DNA of 64,000 nucleotides from Undaria pinnatifida (GCA_012845835.1 JABAKD010000024.1:1339862-1403861), one strand, 5' to 3'; shown: positions 25,401-31,260, numbered from the stretch's first letter. Notes: a model not told the origin generated them from the letters alone. A program made the numbers and translations.

Positions 25401-26766
25401 ACCGTGAGGATAACGCCTTGACAATAAGAAAAGCCTGCAACAACACCAGCGCACTGCCGTACACATTACAGCAAGAGCCTGCATCAACAACAGCGCACTG
25501 CCGTACACATTACAATAGGTCGTGCTGCACTCCTTCCCGCGTTTCGGTGGTGGAGGGAAATTCAAAATGTGTGAAGTATTGGAGTGTACTACAGCAGTAG
25601 TGTTGCGGCCTTTCAAATCACGTGTTGTAGTTTTTAAGCAACACAGTTTCGTGGTCGCATTCCTGCTTCAAATGCGCCTATTTTGACATACGTTACACCT
25701 CCAATGGCCCCGGGGACGGTGAGTTAGTGGCCCCGGAATCCTAAAGACACTTCCCCGCGTTAAAGACACTCCCAAAAAAAAAAACGCGGTGTGTCTTTTA
25801 AGCGGGGTCGACTGTATAGTGTCGGTGTAGTGGTTCCTGTATAGTGCCGGTATGTGTAAGCCGCAAATACTTCCACATGCACTATAGAGGGCTAAACGCA
25901 TCCACAGGCACTGTAGAGGGCTAAACGCATCCACAGGCACTATAGAGGGCGAAACGCATCCACGGGCACTACGACAAGCTTCTCCTTCGGGATGTGGCTG
26001 GCTTGATATCCCGGGGGTGTCAGACAAGGTGGGAAAACTTGAGGAATAAAACTCAAGAAAAAAAGCAATTAGCCACCGATCGCGCAAGGCAAGTAACCCG
26101 GCAAGTAGCACCGACCAGCCCATACGAGTTTATAGGTTAGTGCATAGCGGGCCACCGGCACTACGTATAGATGGGCCTGTACTACTGCTGTATACAGCTG
26201 CTAGTTTGGATCGTCATAGCAGCCACGGTCGACGGTTACAAAAGTTGTAGAGGGTTGAGTACATATTCGCAGGCGTTTTTTATGCAATTTTTGGAATGCG
26301 CTCCTCGGGAGGAGTTGTCGAGCACTCCGCTCTTTGCTCCGTCTCTCCTCTCTGTCCTCTAATATAACGACTATAAACAAACCCGTCCAATCGTGTGGCG
26401 GTCAGGGCATCCGGGCTCGGACTTGAAGAACTTATACGAATACTGCTTATAGCTAGTCTAGTACTGGCGAATTCGAAAAGGATGGTGACAGTGCGACACG
26501 TACGCAATCGAGGCAACTCGACTACATGAGTCCCGACATCCAACGTGAGCAATGGAACTCCGATTTTAAGTGCGCATGCACACCCGTACACCTGTCTACC
26601 GACCCGCTTGTATACATTGCAAAATATAATGGTTGCTCGCTATTTCACTGCTGTCCTGCTGTTCTTGTTCGCTCACCAGGGCCTCCGGTCCTTCTGAGAT
26701 CATGGCCCAGTTGCGCTTGACGAATTTGAGAGTCGCGTGCGTGAGAACCACGCGCCGGTTCACATT
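1358..26766 (-). CDS. Globin-domain, helical-repeat giant protein gene (22 exons, 5' end not found)
   Basis: Twenty-two exons on the minus strand chain with compatible splice phases and GT-AG borders into 5,172 coding bases after discounting one extra base in a homopolymer of exon 9 (1,723 residues plus stop). Residues 1-168 match a single-domain globin: a YDTFF/LF B-C helix signature, Phe at the CD corner, Gln at an E7-like position, a RPEHY F-G turn and a DAW G helix. Residues about 169-1006 are Ser/Gly/Gln-rich and probably disordered. Residues about 1007-1686 are helix-rich and resemble HEAT/ARM repeats, and the tail is basic. The position of the proximal His (F8) is Ser, so haem binding by the usual ligand is doubtful. 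No methionine start precedes the first visible exon, so one or more 5' exons lie further upstream. I do not recognise the full-length protein. The globin assignment is from family knowledge; the architecture is inferred from exon phase. Confidence 0.8.
2675..2807 (-). CDS. Globin gene exon 21
   Basis: 133 bases, phase 2 in and phase 0 out, acceptor GTGTGACAG, donor GAG/GTGGGT. It encodes VALTALKTDRMETVDSRDAK and an acidic segment LEDMEAEADNTVHQPGSVE. Its acceptor side borders an array of TGTGTGGGCTGTATCTGACC-type repeats. Confidence 0.72.
2820..2990. repeat. CAGATACAGC(A/C)CACA minisatellite
   Basis: About nine copies of a 17-20 bp unit with core GGTCAGATACAGC, lying just 5' of exon 21's acceptor on the coding strand. 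Confidence 0.85.
3815..3906 (+). repeat. Family A dispersed element
   Basis: Copy with core CCCAAACCCCTCCCTATCCT and TTTGCGCCCGAAAACTGG, diverged at the ends, within the intron between exons 20 and 21. Confidence 0.7.
3986..4086 (-). CDS. Globin gene exon 20 (short)
   Basis: 101 bases, phase 0 in and phase 2 out, acceptor CGCTACAG, donor TGCAG/GTGAAT. It encodes EKSRNPGSSLYSEAKLAFHC and HLQDPDGAVAREC. I identified it because exon 21 needs an incoming phase of 2 while exon 19 ends in phase 0; this exon is the only piece found that bridges them. Confidence 0.7.
4588..4726. mobile_element. Degenerate CAGG-ended element with CCCGAC motifs
   Basis: Begins CAGGACTTTTCGCAGGAC and ends near ACCGGCCCTTAAACTTTC, with ACCCGAC motifs and a GTCGGGCCATGACCC core inside. 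It resembles the better preserved elements at 15870, 33015 and 37148. The ends are not sharp. Confidence 0.4.
4778..4939 (-). CDS. Globin gene exon 19
   Basis: Fifty-four codons, phase 0 to 0, acceptor GTTGTTGCAG, donor GAG/GTGAGA. It encodes IAEVERVVTEGVELLVHRPL and REAFVRLVHYYLLLAE, again helical. Confidence 0.8.
5091..5260. repeat. (CGTCAA)n / (CGCCAA)n microsatellite
   Basis: Eight or more CGTCAA hexamers followed by CGCCAA and CAACAA variants inside the intron between exons 18 and 19. It is open in many frames and non-coding. Confidence 0.9.
5342..5492 (-). CDS. Globin gene exon 18
   Basis: 151 bases, phase 2 in and phase 0 out. The acceptor is GAAATAG and the donor CAG/GTGAGG. The single leading base completes the Arg codon of exon 17. 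It encodes KTAPAQLCFNLRTPLNNGHG and ECLAVFILDCGLFLPAAQ. Confidence 0.78.
5629..5708. repeat. Four copies of a 19-bp unit
   Basis: The unit CAGCGGCCACGAAATATTG is repeated four times, with one copy reading TTTTG. Confidence 0.9.
6228..6427 (-). CDS. Globin gene exon 17
   Basis: 200 bases, phase 0 in and phase 2 out, acceptor TGCGTCGCAG, donor AGCCG/GTGAGA. It encodes RFAGYRSMAVVIRYVDPERA and SMLPLLFNEAMLALGSRANL, consistent with a folded helical unit. Confidence 0.8.
6585..7045. repeat. Family F (CCGCCTTATATCGGGATACCG) copies plus TACTGTA microsatellite
   Basis: Two blocks with CCGCCTT..GGGGACCCC motifs flank an array of TATACTGTATACTG-type 7-8 bp units at 6695-6845. The same blocks recur at 21.8-22.3, 29.5 and 30.3 kb. 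Confidence 0.65.
7215..7910. repeat. Tandem partial duplication of exon 16 and its intron
   Basis: A unit of roughly 290 bp carrying the last part of exon 16 plus CACCCGG/GGTGATA intron sequence occurs intact at the exon and again at about 7.51-7.80 kb and 7.22-7.50 kb. The copies keep CGCTCCAACTTAGAGC but carry a stop and lack an acceptor, so they are pseudo-exons. Confidence 0.8.
7811..8074 (-). CDS. Globin gene exon 16
   Basis: Eighty-eight codons, phase 0 to 0, acceptor CACCCCCAG, donor CAG/GTGTGT. It encodes ALDMLEEGRAKPP and helices VSGLLLPSAVTLLEALVASS and KLERAIEEEQEVVCQCIGQA. Its 3' half is copied twice in the next intron as decayed pseudo-exons at about 7.51-7.63 and 7.22-7.30 kb. 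Confidence 0.8.
8085..8290. repeat. GGTGTT/GTTAGT/GGTGGT microsatellite
   Basis: G/T-rich hexamer and trimer arrays directly 5' of exon 16 on the coding strand; they provide its C/A-rich acceptor region. Confidence 0.9.
8468..8590 (-). CDS. Globin gene exon 15
   Basis: Forty-one codons, phase 0 to 0, acceptor GATCATGCAG, donor CAG/GTATGA. An acidic loop (GADQASEEENGE) leads into a hydrophobic helix FQIPFLVSLSISLVQRVLRM. Confidence 0.78.
8660..9192 (-). repeat. Array of four Family A copies
   Basis: Four diverged reverse-orientation copies (about 8.67, 8.79, 8.90 and 9.10 kb), each with a GGGGACAAATTTACTTGAA-like core, followed by AGTATAGG and GGGATTTGGG. They are joined by GGCTTATCACCGGGTGTCT spacers. 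Confidence 0.8.
9381..9521. mobile_element. Short inverted-repeat element
   Basis: Left arm TTTCGACAACATGGTTGAC and right arm GTCAACCATGTTATCGAAA are near-perfect inverted repeats 141 bp apart end to end. The interior includes GGGTTAGGGTTAGGG. Compatible with a MITE or a foldback element. Confidence 0.6.
9593..9667. mobile_element. 75-bp hairpin element
   Basis: GAGGTGTACCAACCATT at the left is matched by the inverse of AATGGTTGGTGCGCCTC at the right (15 of 17). The loop is AT-rich. Confidence 0.5.
10115..10297 (-). CDS. Globin gene exon 14
   Basis: Sixty-one codons, phase 0 to 0, acceptor GATCTGCAG side of ATCCCATCG, donor GAG/GTGGGG. It encodes HPLLPPIQDTFPRGDAEAQV and RFPALCKLLATLVTASPPK. 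A second acceptor 15 bases downstream (TCCCAG) would remove five residues without changing frame. Confidence 0.78.
10420..10795. repeat. 219-bp tandem duplication reaching exon 13 donor
   Basis: Sequence at 10.42-10.57 kb (GCATCAAACCCCGCACGAT, CGATCACAACAAAAACGC, CACCACCAGC) repeats at 10.64-10.79 kb with about 80 percent identity by eye. The right copy contains the exon 13 donor. Confidence 0.75.
10795..10905 (-). CDS. Globin gene exon 13
   Basis: Thirty-seven codons, phase 0 to 0, acceptor TTTCTCAG, donor CAG/GTGAGC. It encodes SLKWANVAIKVSLEAHNLLH. The exon donor and the following intron are part of a local tandem duplication with a 219-bp offset (copies at about 10.42-10.57 and 10.64-10.79 kb). 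Confidence 0.8.
11284..11410 (-). CDS. Globin gene exon 12
   Basis: 127 bases, phase 2 in and phase 0 out, acceptor GCTGGCAG, donor AAG/GTAATT. It encodes FLTVLRALFRPPQSTRVQKV and LDAGEEVLREKAAAVLGK, two amphipathic helices. The polypyrimidine tract at the acceptor is a long CCCT/CCTT array. Confidence 0.8.
11442..11540. repeat. (GGGA)n microsatellite
   Basis: GGGAGGGAGG and AGGGAGGGAGGA units; on the coding strand it is the polypyrimidine tract of exon 12. Confidence 0.9.
11870..12540. repeat. AACC / CCCAA repeat field
   Basis: Irregular CCAACCAACGGACCAACC units followed by about 18 CCCAA pentamers (12160-12250) and further degenerate copies. Long open frames across it are artefacts of the repeat. 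A similar field lies at 17.94-18.12 kb. Confidence 0.9.
12602..12924 (-). CDS. Globin gene exon 11: helical repeat with Gly/Ser loop
   Basis: 323 bases, phase 0 in and phase 2 out, acceptor CTGTAACAG, donor AACAG/GTGTGT. The helix AFKELLAHLVPLMLDCLKSP and a closing helix HHQYLLKVAVLETMNR flank an 55-60 residue Gly/Ser/Glu insertion. The helix-loop-helix pattern resembles HEAT/ARM units. Confidence 0.8.
13331..13492 (-). CDS. Globin gene exon 10: first helical-repeat exon
   Basis: Fifty-four codons, phase 0 to 0, acceptor TTTTTTCAG, donor AAG/GTAAGC. The peptide AVDTEKNFANIGEAVLYHLG and VAQTFVQSVLSERSKDKR reads as amphipathic helices. Base composition and codon use are less repetitive than in exons 6-9, marking entry into a folded region. 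Confidence 0.82.
13750..13975. repeat. CCGGCACTATA minisatellite
   Basis: About eight copies of a 20-25 bp unit with core CCGGCACTATACAGGC. Related units occur at 18.53-18.68, 24.74-24.79 and 25.81-25.97 kb. Confidence 0.8.
14027..14656 (-). CDS. Globin gene exon 9: Ala- and Gln/His-rich, frame break at G14 run
   Basis: The acceptor TTATTCGCAG and incoming phase 1 fix the frame for the Ala tract and the Gln/His tract (LQQQQQQQHQQVHHHQQHVQ). In that frame the exon runs into a stop. The other frame gives MKLHELMAKLEDNS up to donor TCG/GTGAGA with the phase that exon 10 needs. The switch point falls on a 14-base C run at 14113-14126 (G on the coding strand), and the exon is exactly one base too long for both neighbours. 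Confidence 0.72.
14817..15047 (+). repeat. Family B dispersed element
   Basis: A roughly 230-bp copy running from CTCCAGCTGTGAGATCGAA through GCAAGCTGTGTGATACTCCG and GGGTCAACAGGGTGATGTT to GACAGCTGTGGAA. It is flanked by AT-rich sequence and a TACCAGGTA palindrome at 14790. Other copies are at 24.3, 26.97, 31.5, 39.4, 45.0, 49.7 and 50.1 kb. Confidence 0.8.
15240..15620 (+). repeat. Family E dispersed repeat
   Basis: Shares TTCTGAACGACGGGGCTC, CCTAGGCCATGGGA, TTTTCATCC and GAACCTCAGAAACAAA with 47140-47390. Internally it has about four CGTCGGATTTTGATATTTTT units. It lies in the intron between exons 8 and 9. Confidence 0.65.
15870..16034. mobile_element. hAT-like MITE carrying a CCCGA pentamer array
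   Basis: 165 bp with inverted ends CAGGGCTCTTCAC and CAGGGTTTTCAAGGGCC (right end, inverted). Flanking 8-mers AAAAATGC and AAAAATAC match at 7 of 8, as expected for a hAT-type 8-bp target duplication. The interior is ACCCG pentamers between GATCCGTC-type blocks. Confidence 0.65.
16127..16667 (-). CDS. Globin gene exon 8: Ala/Pro/Gly-rich region
   Basis: 541 bases, phase 0 in and phase 1 out, acceptor AAGGGCAG, donor CCCAG/GTGTGC. It encodes SSSPSCSEFDFSEDLTADGP, an Arg-rich patch (ARRRGIVSRMRRTASSVIRH) and Gly/Val repeats. The patch between residues about 660 and 690 could bind nucleic acid or membrane; this is speculative. Confidence 0.75.
17141..17894 (-). CDS. Globin gene exon 7: Gly/Ser low-complexity region
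   Basis: 754 bases, phase 2 in and phase 0 out, using acceptor CCACGACAG and donor GGCGGG/GTACGT. It includes a basic SLLRRKKITRSASLEDDDDN motif (a possible phosphorylation or nuclear-targeting patch) and a long Gly/Ser run from CCCACT-type microsatellite DNA. A different frame stays open to a GTGAGC donor at about 17070, but it does not fit the phase of the next exon. Confidence 0.75.
18340..18500 (+). repeat. Truncated SINE-like copy (non-tRNA part)
   Basis: CAAGCTCAACTCGTAACAGG, GAACAAGCCGTGGTCGCAGG, GTACATGCCTTCC and TCGCGCAGAGG match the body of the tRNA-derived repeats at 38.5 and 60.3 kb; the tRNA-like head is missing. Confidence 0.55.
18840..19380. repeat. Three diverged copies of the exon 6 donor region
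   Basis: CCAGTAGCAGCGTACAC followed by a C run and GGCCC is present at exon 6 itself (about 19.36 kb) and near 19.09 and 18.90 kb. Each is preceded by similar CTACGACCCCAACTC sequence and followed by AACAA-rich DNA. The two intronic copies are not in the reconstructed message. Confidence 0.7.
19342..19760 (-). CDS. Globin gene exon 6: Gly/Glu/Ser-rich region
   Basis: 419 bases, phase 0 in and phase 2 out. The acceptor is TGTTTCCAG and the donor CTCG/GTGAGT. The peptide contains GRGGEGEGEGEGEKGENAWG and several Ser-Pro clusters. Its 3' end with the donor recurs as two diverged copies in the following intron, near 19.09 and 18.90 kb. Confidence 0.78.
19806..20236. repeat. (GGGTA)n pentamer array, about 430 bp
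   Basis: Around eighty GGGTA units with scattered GGGTC, GAGTA and 4-base variants, in the intron between exons 5 and 6. On the coding strand it reads CCCTA and is pyrimidine-rich up to the exon 6 acceptor. Confidence 0.95.
20458..20628 (-). CDS. Globin gene exon 5: basic/Ser-rich linker
   Basis: Fifty-seven codons, phase 0 to 0, acceptor AATTCTAG, donor GAG/GTATGG. It encodes a basic segment (ARPNKRF, DRVVKR) and then a serine-rich stretch (SVSSSLTSSSTLSNGSSR). It is probably disordered and a phosphorylation target. The exon begins with ATG, so a globin-less transcript could start here, but nothing else supports that. Confidence 0.72.
20938..21050. repeat. (CCTAAG)n / (CCGAAG)n array
   Basis: About 15 hexamers alternating CCTAAG and CCGAAG, ending in CCTGACCCTGACCC. 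Resembles degenerate telomere-type repeats. Confidence 0.85.
21452..21586 (-). CDS. Globin gene exon 4: helices G/H
   Basis: Forty-five codons, phase 0 to 0, acceptor ACAACAG, donor GAG/GTGAGC. The peptide GMWTPPVADAWAQVLSFAMM matches the late globin pattern in which a D-A-W motif begins the G helix. This exon ends the globin fold at about residue 168. Confidence 0.8.
21785..22320. repeat. Family F tandem array
   Basis: About twelve copies of a unit with CCGCCATATATCGGTATACC or CTTATATCGGGATACCGTCT followed by CACTCAGAC. GGGGGATCCCCACTGCATC blocks separate sub-arrays. Related single blocks are at 6.6-7.0, 29.5 and 30.3 kb. Confidence 0.85.
22841..22969 (-). CDS. Globin gene exon 3: helices F and G, proximal His replaced
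   Basis: Forty-three codons, phase 0 to 0, acceptor GGTTCAG, donor GAG/GTAAGA. The peptide SFADRSVAMGARPEHYEVIA aligns without gaps to the F8-FG region of haemoglobins, where the expected pattern is K/R-H-x-x-x-G-x-x-P-E-x-Y. The position of the haem-ligating His is Ser here, while the downstream PEHY motif is intact. Confidence 0.85.
23225..23463. repeat. Pyrimidine-rich (CCCT)n tract
   Basis: A long C/T tract starting with an approximately 20-base C run, immediately downstream of exon 2 on the coding strand, where it is purine-rich. Confidence 0.9.
23464..23613 (-). CDS. Globin gene exon 2: helices B to E
   Basis: Fifty codons, phase 0 to 0, acceptor GCGCAG, donor ATG/GTGAGA. The peptide holds VVLYDTFFARLFMYEPSMRL followed by MFEDNMIRQSKFLVGLVNIM. 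The Tyr of LYDTFF fits position B10, the Phe of MFED fits CD1 and the Gln of IRQ fits an E7-like distal site. These are typical of flavohaemoglobin-like and sensor globins. The exon lies next to a pyrimidine-rich tract and a GAAAC array in the introns. Confidence 0.85.
23636..23720. repeat. (GAAAC)n pentamer array
   Basis: Around fifteen GAAAC units, partly GAAACC. On the coding strand this is GTTTC and precedes the exon 2 acceptor. Confidence 0.95.
23860..23960 (+). repeat. Family C dispersed element (partial)
   Basis: ACGTCAGCTGTGAGTTC, GGTCGATACTC and GCAAGCTGCGTGATAC, related to longer copies at 31.17, 39.1, 45.7-46.2 and 48.03 kb. It shares a GCAAGCTG core with Family B. Confidence 0.6.
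24294..24535 (+). repeat. Family B dispersed element
   Basis: Near-complete copy: CCCCAGCTGTGAAATCGAAG, ACTCCGATCGCGCGTATTAC, GTCAACAGGGGTGATGTTG and GACAGCTGTGGAAAG. Confidence 0.8.
24567..24657 (+). repeat. Family A dispersed element
   Basis: AACCCCTTTAAAGCCCCCG to CAGCTGTAAAGGGGTAG, with TCCCTATACTAAATCC and TTTGTCCCCAAAACGGG in between. Confidence 0.8.
24792..25814. mobile_element. pogo/Tigger-like non-autonomous DNA transposon, 1,023 bp
   Basis: Terminal inverted repeats CAGTCGTCCCCGCTTTAAAG (left) and CAGTCGACCCCGCTTAAAAG (right, inverted) are flanked by TA on both sides (24790-24791 and 25815-25816). CAGT ends, TA duplication and repeated TAAAGACAC sub-terminal motifs fit the pogo/Tigger branch of Tc1/mariner. 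No transposase frame is visible. It sits in the large intron between globin exons 1 and 2. Confidence 0.8.
25428..25530. repeat. 50-bp direct duplication inside the pogo-like element
   Basis: Two units of GCCTGCA(A/T)CAACA..CAGCGCACTGCCGTACACATTACA in tandem. Confidence 0.85.
26677..26766 (-). CDS. Globin gene exon 1 (visible): globin helix A
   Basis: Thirty codons, phase 0 at both ends. The acceptor is ATCCTCAG and the donor CTG/GTGAGC. The peptide includes VLTHATLKFVKRNWAMISEG, which resembles the A helix of bacterial-type and sensor globins, where a conserved Trp follows a basic residue. An alternative acceptor 16-17 bases upstream would lengthen the exon. An in-frame stop lies just above that, so the coding sequence must continue from an unseen exon. 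Confidence 0.72.
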
Positions 26767-26964
26767 CTGAGGATGGAACCGCTCGTGCTGGAGGCGGCAA
26801 CATCACAACACAGCACGACAGGACAAAGGGAGAAAAGGGACAGAGCAACGAAGCGGGGGGGTGGGCGTCACATCAGACTACTGTGGGGTAGGGTATACTT
26901 CGTACAGGTACGCAGGGCAACAGGAAAGGCTGCGAGTTGGTTCGATTATCATATTGAAAAATAA

Positions 26965-27085
26965 AAATACACTCGTACCGTTGTGAGATTGGGAGTTTCG
27001 TCGAAACTCACGTTTCCACGCAGTGTGTAATACTGCACTCCGATCGCGCGTGTTATGGGGTGTGCGTGTTCTCATGGAGGATACA
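26965..27085 (+). repeat. Family B dispersed element (partial)
   Basis: TACACTCGTACCGTTGTGAG, GTCGAAACTCACG, TCCGATCGCGCGTGTTATGG and GGATACAGGC match the 5' half of the 14.8-kb copy. Confidence 0.6.
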
Positions 27086-27774
27086 GGCACCCAGCCACTC
27101 GAACGAGTACCGAGCTACCTATAAAGCACGCCTCAGGATGTGGTGTGTACAACAGCTTGTGCCGGTGTATGCACGATGACATGATCAACACCTGATGTCC
27201 CCTTTGCTGATGCTGTGTGCGTGTGAGAGGTATTTTTTTTTTCTTACTTTTTCGTATCACCCCGCGTGTGAAAGGTGTGTGTGTTTTTTCTTTTTTTTCG
27301 TATGGCCCAGGGGGACCAAAAAGGCCTAGATCTCTTTTTCAGAAAACGCCCCGGTATCACAGTAAACGCCCCTGGGCGTCTTTTTACACCTCCAAAACCA
27401 TAGCGCGCTTGGGGGCGTTTACTCGGAGTATTATGGTACTACTTCGGTAGGGTAGGGTAGGTAAGGTCATGCAAGGGCTGGACCTGACGGCTACTATATA
27501 AACACATGATAGTTGTGTGGCGAAGTCAATTGTGCTGCAGACAACATGACGAGGAGATGACAAAATGACGAGGCAAAGGAGGGGAGCATCGAAGCGAAAG
27601 TGGGTACACCACTTCAGACTCAGGGTAACGATATATCTGGTATATGATGCCAGTTGGTACAGTTACTGTAATAGCATGAACTTATTGGAACTTGAAAGAG
27701 GAAACACGCCGAATCAAAATGACGAACAGAGCAAAAATAAGGACAACAGCAACAGCAACAGCAACGGCAACGGC

Positions 27775-27840
<66 letters not shown>

Positions 27841-30250
27841 AGCATTGAGCGCGATCCATGTGCTTGGCAAGCCTTTCAACCTTTTTCGCCCGCGGGCATG
27901 CAAAAGAATAATCCCCGGGCCTTCCGCATCATCACCTATCCCCGGGCCTTCCGCATCGACCTATCCCCGAGAGGCTTTATTTGGTGCGAAAGCATCGCAT
28001 ATCTGCCATGGTGATATACACGTTGCGGAGGATCTGTGCACTACAAATCCAACCCAGTAAACAAGTGCTAGTTCATTCAACGCCTCCGGTTTTCCCCCGG
28101 TCTATAGACCGTGCAGATAATATAGGCCAGGGATCTGTCTTCGCTGAAAGGCAAAAGTCATTAACAGATCAACAGGGATCTGGTCTGTCCAGCTTGTGCG
28201 TTTGTTGCATACGTGTAGCTTCTGACGTCAACCTTCAATCTTGTCTTAGGCCTTTTCATCGTTGACACGGTCGGGGTACTCGCGATCCCGTGGTCACGTC
28301 CGTACGAGCAACATCTATCCGATTAACCCATCTATCCACATATCGCCATGGCCATCTCCGAACGAGCAACATCTATCGGCCTACCCCTTCTATCCATCTA
28401 TCGTCTGCATGTCGTCCATGATACCGCCCATAGTGTTGCGCTTGCCGTCTATTTTGTCGTCTATGTGAAGCAATCTTAAAGTACGACCTAATGCCCCCGT
28501 TTGTTATGCAATCTTATGACGTCAGCAGTAACCCATCACGTGCTTGCTCAGTAGCAGGCAGTGCCGGAACCTTTCCTTCCGTATCACGAGGACCAGACGG
28601 CAACAAGGAGGCCTTCCCGACTCAACAAGTACCACTTCGAATAGTCCGTATTCGAATGCACGCGCGGGTGATACGCGTGCGCCTAAAACGTGAGGACAAG
28701 GTTCAACCAAAAGCGTATGCGTTGTCTTCGGTTCTTTCTACCCAACGGCATCACTAGAACACCCACCGCTGTCCATCCTGATCCTTCATTTTAGAGAGAT
28801 ACAAATTCTGTGGTCACAGAATGCTGTGAAACAGAGAAACCAAAAAACGTGCATAGCGTATAAACAACACGCACGATAGCTAGCACACCCCCCGACTATT
28901 TTCCGAGCTTATTTTCTTCATAACGCGGGGGGGAGGGCATACAGCGAAGAAGAAAAAGTCGCCGCCCCGAAGGATTTGTAGTACGAGAACCACTCCCCCC
29001 CTCCCCCTGATGGGGAAAAATAACACTTGAGCTCACCACACGTATTCTTATACATGTATATCAATTTGACTCAATTGCATTCGCAATCCAGCTGGTTTTC
29101 TGGCGTGTCCTTCAGTTCCCGTGGCAGCGACAGCGTCAGCTGTCCCTACCGGCGGCCACCGTTTGATACTACTACTCCAGCAGCGCAAGCTGACCGTTGT
29201 ATACGCATGCGCGAGTATGTCGACACGACTTGGTCCCTGGGGATCACGTGCGGTGGAGACAGAGCCACCCGGCAAGTCATGCCTGCGGGTAGACGCACGT
29301 CATGGCGTTTGACCACTCTCCCCGTGGTCAACAGAATTATCCCACACTATGCCTGAGGGGTGTGTTTTCTTGCGTGTTTTTACGGGTTACCGATACAGTG
29401 CTGTGTGAAAAACACGCGCGATAGATATATCAGCGAGTTCATACGGTACAGGGGCCTGCTACAAGGCGGTAGAGTGCGAAGGAATTTTGTCCGCCCTATG
29501 ATAAACCGATCACGTCGCCGGCCTCTCCGTATTCGCAGGCAGTTGTATTCAGAATTTTCAGGCGTGCCAACCGATTTCAGTCGCCCTATATCGAGCGGCC
29601 TCCTTATTCCAACCGCCTTATATAGGACCGACTACTGCCGTAGTCCACAAATACAAACCAGGTACCAGGTGAATACAGCAGTAGAAGGACAAGCATGGTA
29701 TTTCACGCGAGTACTGGTGATCACGCGATAGTGAGGATAATACAGCAGTAGAAGGACGAGCATGTTATTTCAAGAAAATACTGGCGCACCCACGACCAGG
29801 CGCTGGTGCGGGACCTTGTCGAGCAAGGGCCCGCTATTGTAGTTACCTAGAGTTGTGACTCAGAGCACGACTTGAATCACCAACTAGTTACTATTCGGAC
29901 TAAATAGTCAGTCGTTTACCGGAGGTGCCGACTATCCGACTTAATTGGGTTTCCACACTCGTACAGAGGATTAGGATTGTTAATGCGGAGTTCGTTCTAC
30001 TCTTGTCTTTTCGGGCCCCCCTCGTCCGGTGGGCGGGGTGTAGTCAGTTTGTGCATGGCCGTAGTCGTATGACCATAGACCCTCGCATCCCTACTATGCC
30101 GGGACGGAGCACGTCGGGGTTTCACCAACCAGGCAAACATTGCTTGCACCACCACGCGCGAAATGCCGTGAGGGCGGCTGAGTTGGCTCGCTCCGCTCTC
30201 CGGACTCAAGTCGGCACGACACCACAGTAAGGTTCCCCCAAGTAAAGCGT
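27085..30250. other. Gene-poor stretch upstream of the globin gene
   Basis: I see no supportable exon here apart from repeats. It holds a TCTTTTTTTTC-rich patch, a CAA microsatellite at 27.74-27.84 kb, and TTCCGCATC direct repeats near 27.93 kb. There are two ACGAGCAACATCTATC direct repeats at 28.30 and 28.36 kb and two AGCAGTAGAAGGAC repeats near 29.68 and 29.74 kb. Missing 5' exons of the globin gene could lie here or further right. Confidence 0.5.
27743..27840. repeat. (CAA)n / (CAACGG) microsatellite
   Basis: AACAGCAACAGC then AACGGC, then about twenty CAA triplets. Confidence 0.95.
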
Positions 30251-30490
30251 TGGTGTGCTAATAATAGAGCACTATGACCGCCTTATTGAGGGAAGCCGCC
30301 ACATTCACTCCAGGCTATGAGTGCAATTCCCCAGTCGCGCCAAGCGATTTTAACCGCCTTATATCGGTACATCGTATTACTCAGACCGCCATATATTGGT
30401 ATACCGCCTTACTCAGACCGCCGTATATCGGGATACTGTCTCACTCAGACCACCTCACTAGGCCCCGGAAGCCCCATTGCATACACCTGG
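30250..30490. repeat. Family F copy
   Basis: ATGACCGCCTTATTGAGGGA to CACTAGGCCCCGGAAGCCCC closely matches the left part of the 21.8-kb array, including CCAGTCGCGCCAAGCGATTT. Confidence 0.75.
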
Positions 30491-30539
30491 GACGAATTTC
30501 AGAGCCGATACCTCTCAAAACAGGGCGGCACACAAAAAA

Positions 30540-30850
30540 CGGAGGCTTTGGGGAGATGTCGTCGAGATTTTTCCAATATTTATATCTCCAAATCTTGACA
30601 CACGCGACGAAAATGGAGGGTCTGGGGACGTCTTGTCGAGGTCCGTCCAAGATCTCGGCACACACGAAGAAATCGAGGGTTTGGGAGGATCTTGTCAAGA
30701 TCTTGGAAAAAGATGCTTCCACGATCTCGGCACACACCATGAAAAAGAAAAAGGAGGGTTTTGGGAGATCTTGGAAACCAGATATTTCCAAGATCTCGGC
30801 ACACACGACGAAAGTGGAGGGTATGGGGAGATCTGGTCGAGATTTTCCCA
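30540..30850. repeat. About 60-bp minisatellite (five units)
   Basis: Units share ATCTCGGCACACACGA(C/A)GAAA and GGAGGGT(T/C)TGGGGA. The open frames across it reflect the repeat period. Confidence 0.85.
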
Positions 30851-31164
30851 TAGACAGACGCATCGCTTGGCGTCTGCACTCCTCTCCCCAGCCACGAGAT
30901 GTTGGTTATCGATAAAATGTCGAGATCTTTCACTAGATCGAAGCGTCTCGCTGCGTGGCGTCTGCACTCTTTTCGTTGGTGTCCAGAAAATCAGCCGTGA
31001 AATCAGTCAGAGGGGTGTGCTATATGTTGAAAAAGGTACACCCCGACGCGTGTTCAATATTTTCCTTGGTGTTATATTCTTCTTTCTTTCTTTTCTTCCG
31101 TACTACGTATCACAACAGCAGCTCCTCCTTTTTCTCTTCTCGGATTGTGTAAAACTATTCTAAC

Positions 31165-31260
31165 AACGTCAGCTGTGAGTTCGACAAATTTAGGGTCGGT
31201 ACTCATCTTGGCATGCTGCGTAACACGATACTCACCTTAGGGAGCTGCGTAATGCATCGG
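31165..31260 (+). repeat. Family C dispersed element (partial)
   Basis: ACGTCAGCTGTGAGTTCGAC, TTTAGGGTCGGTACTCATC and GCATGCTGCGTAAC. Confidence 0.6.
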
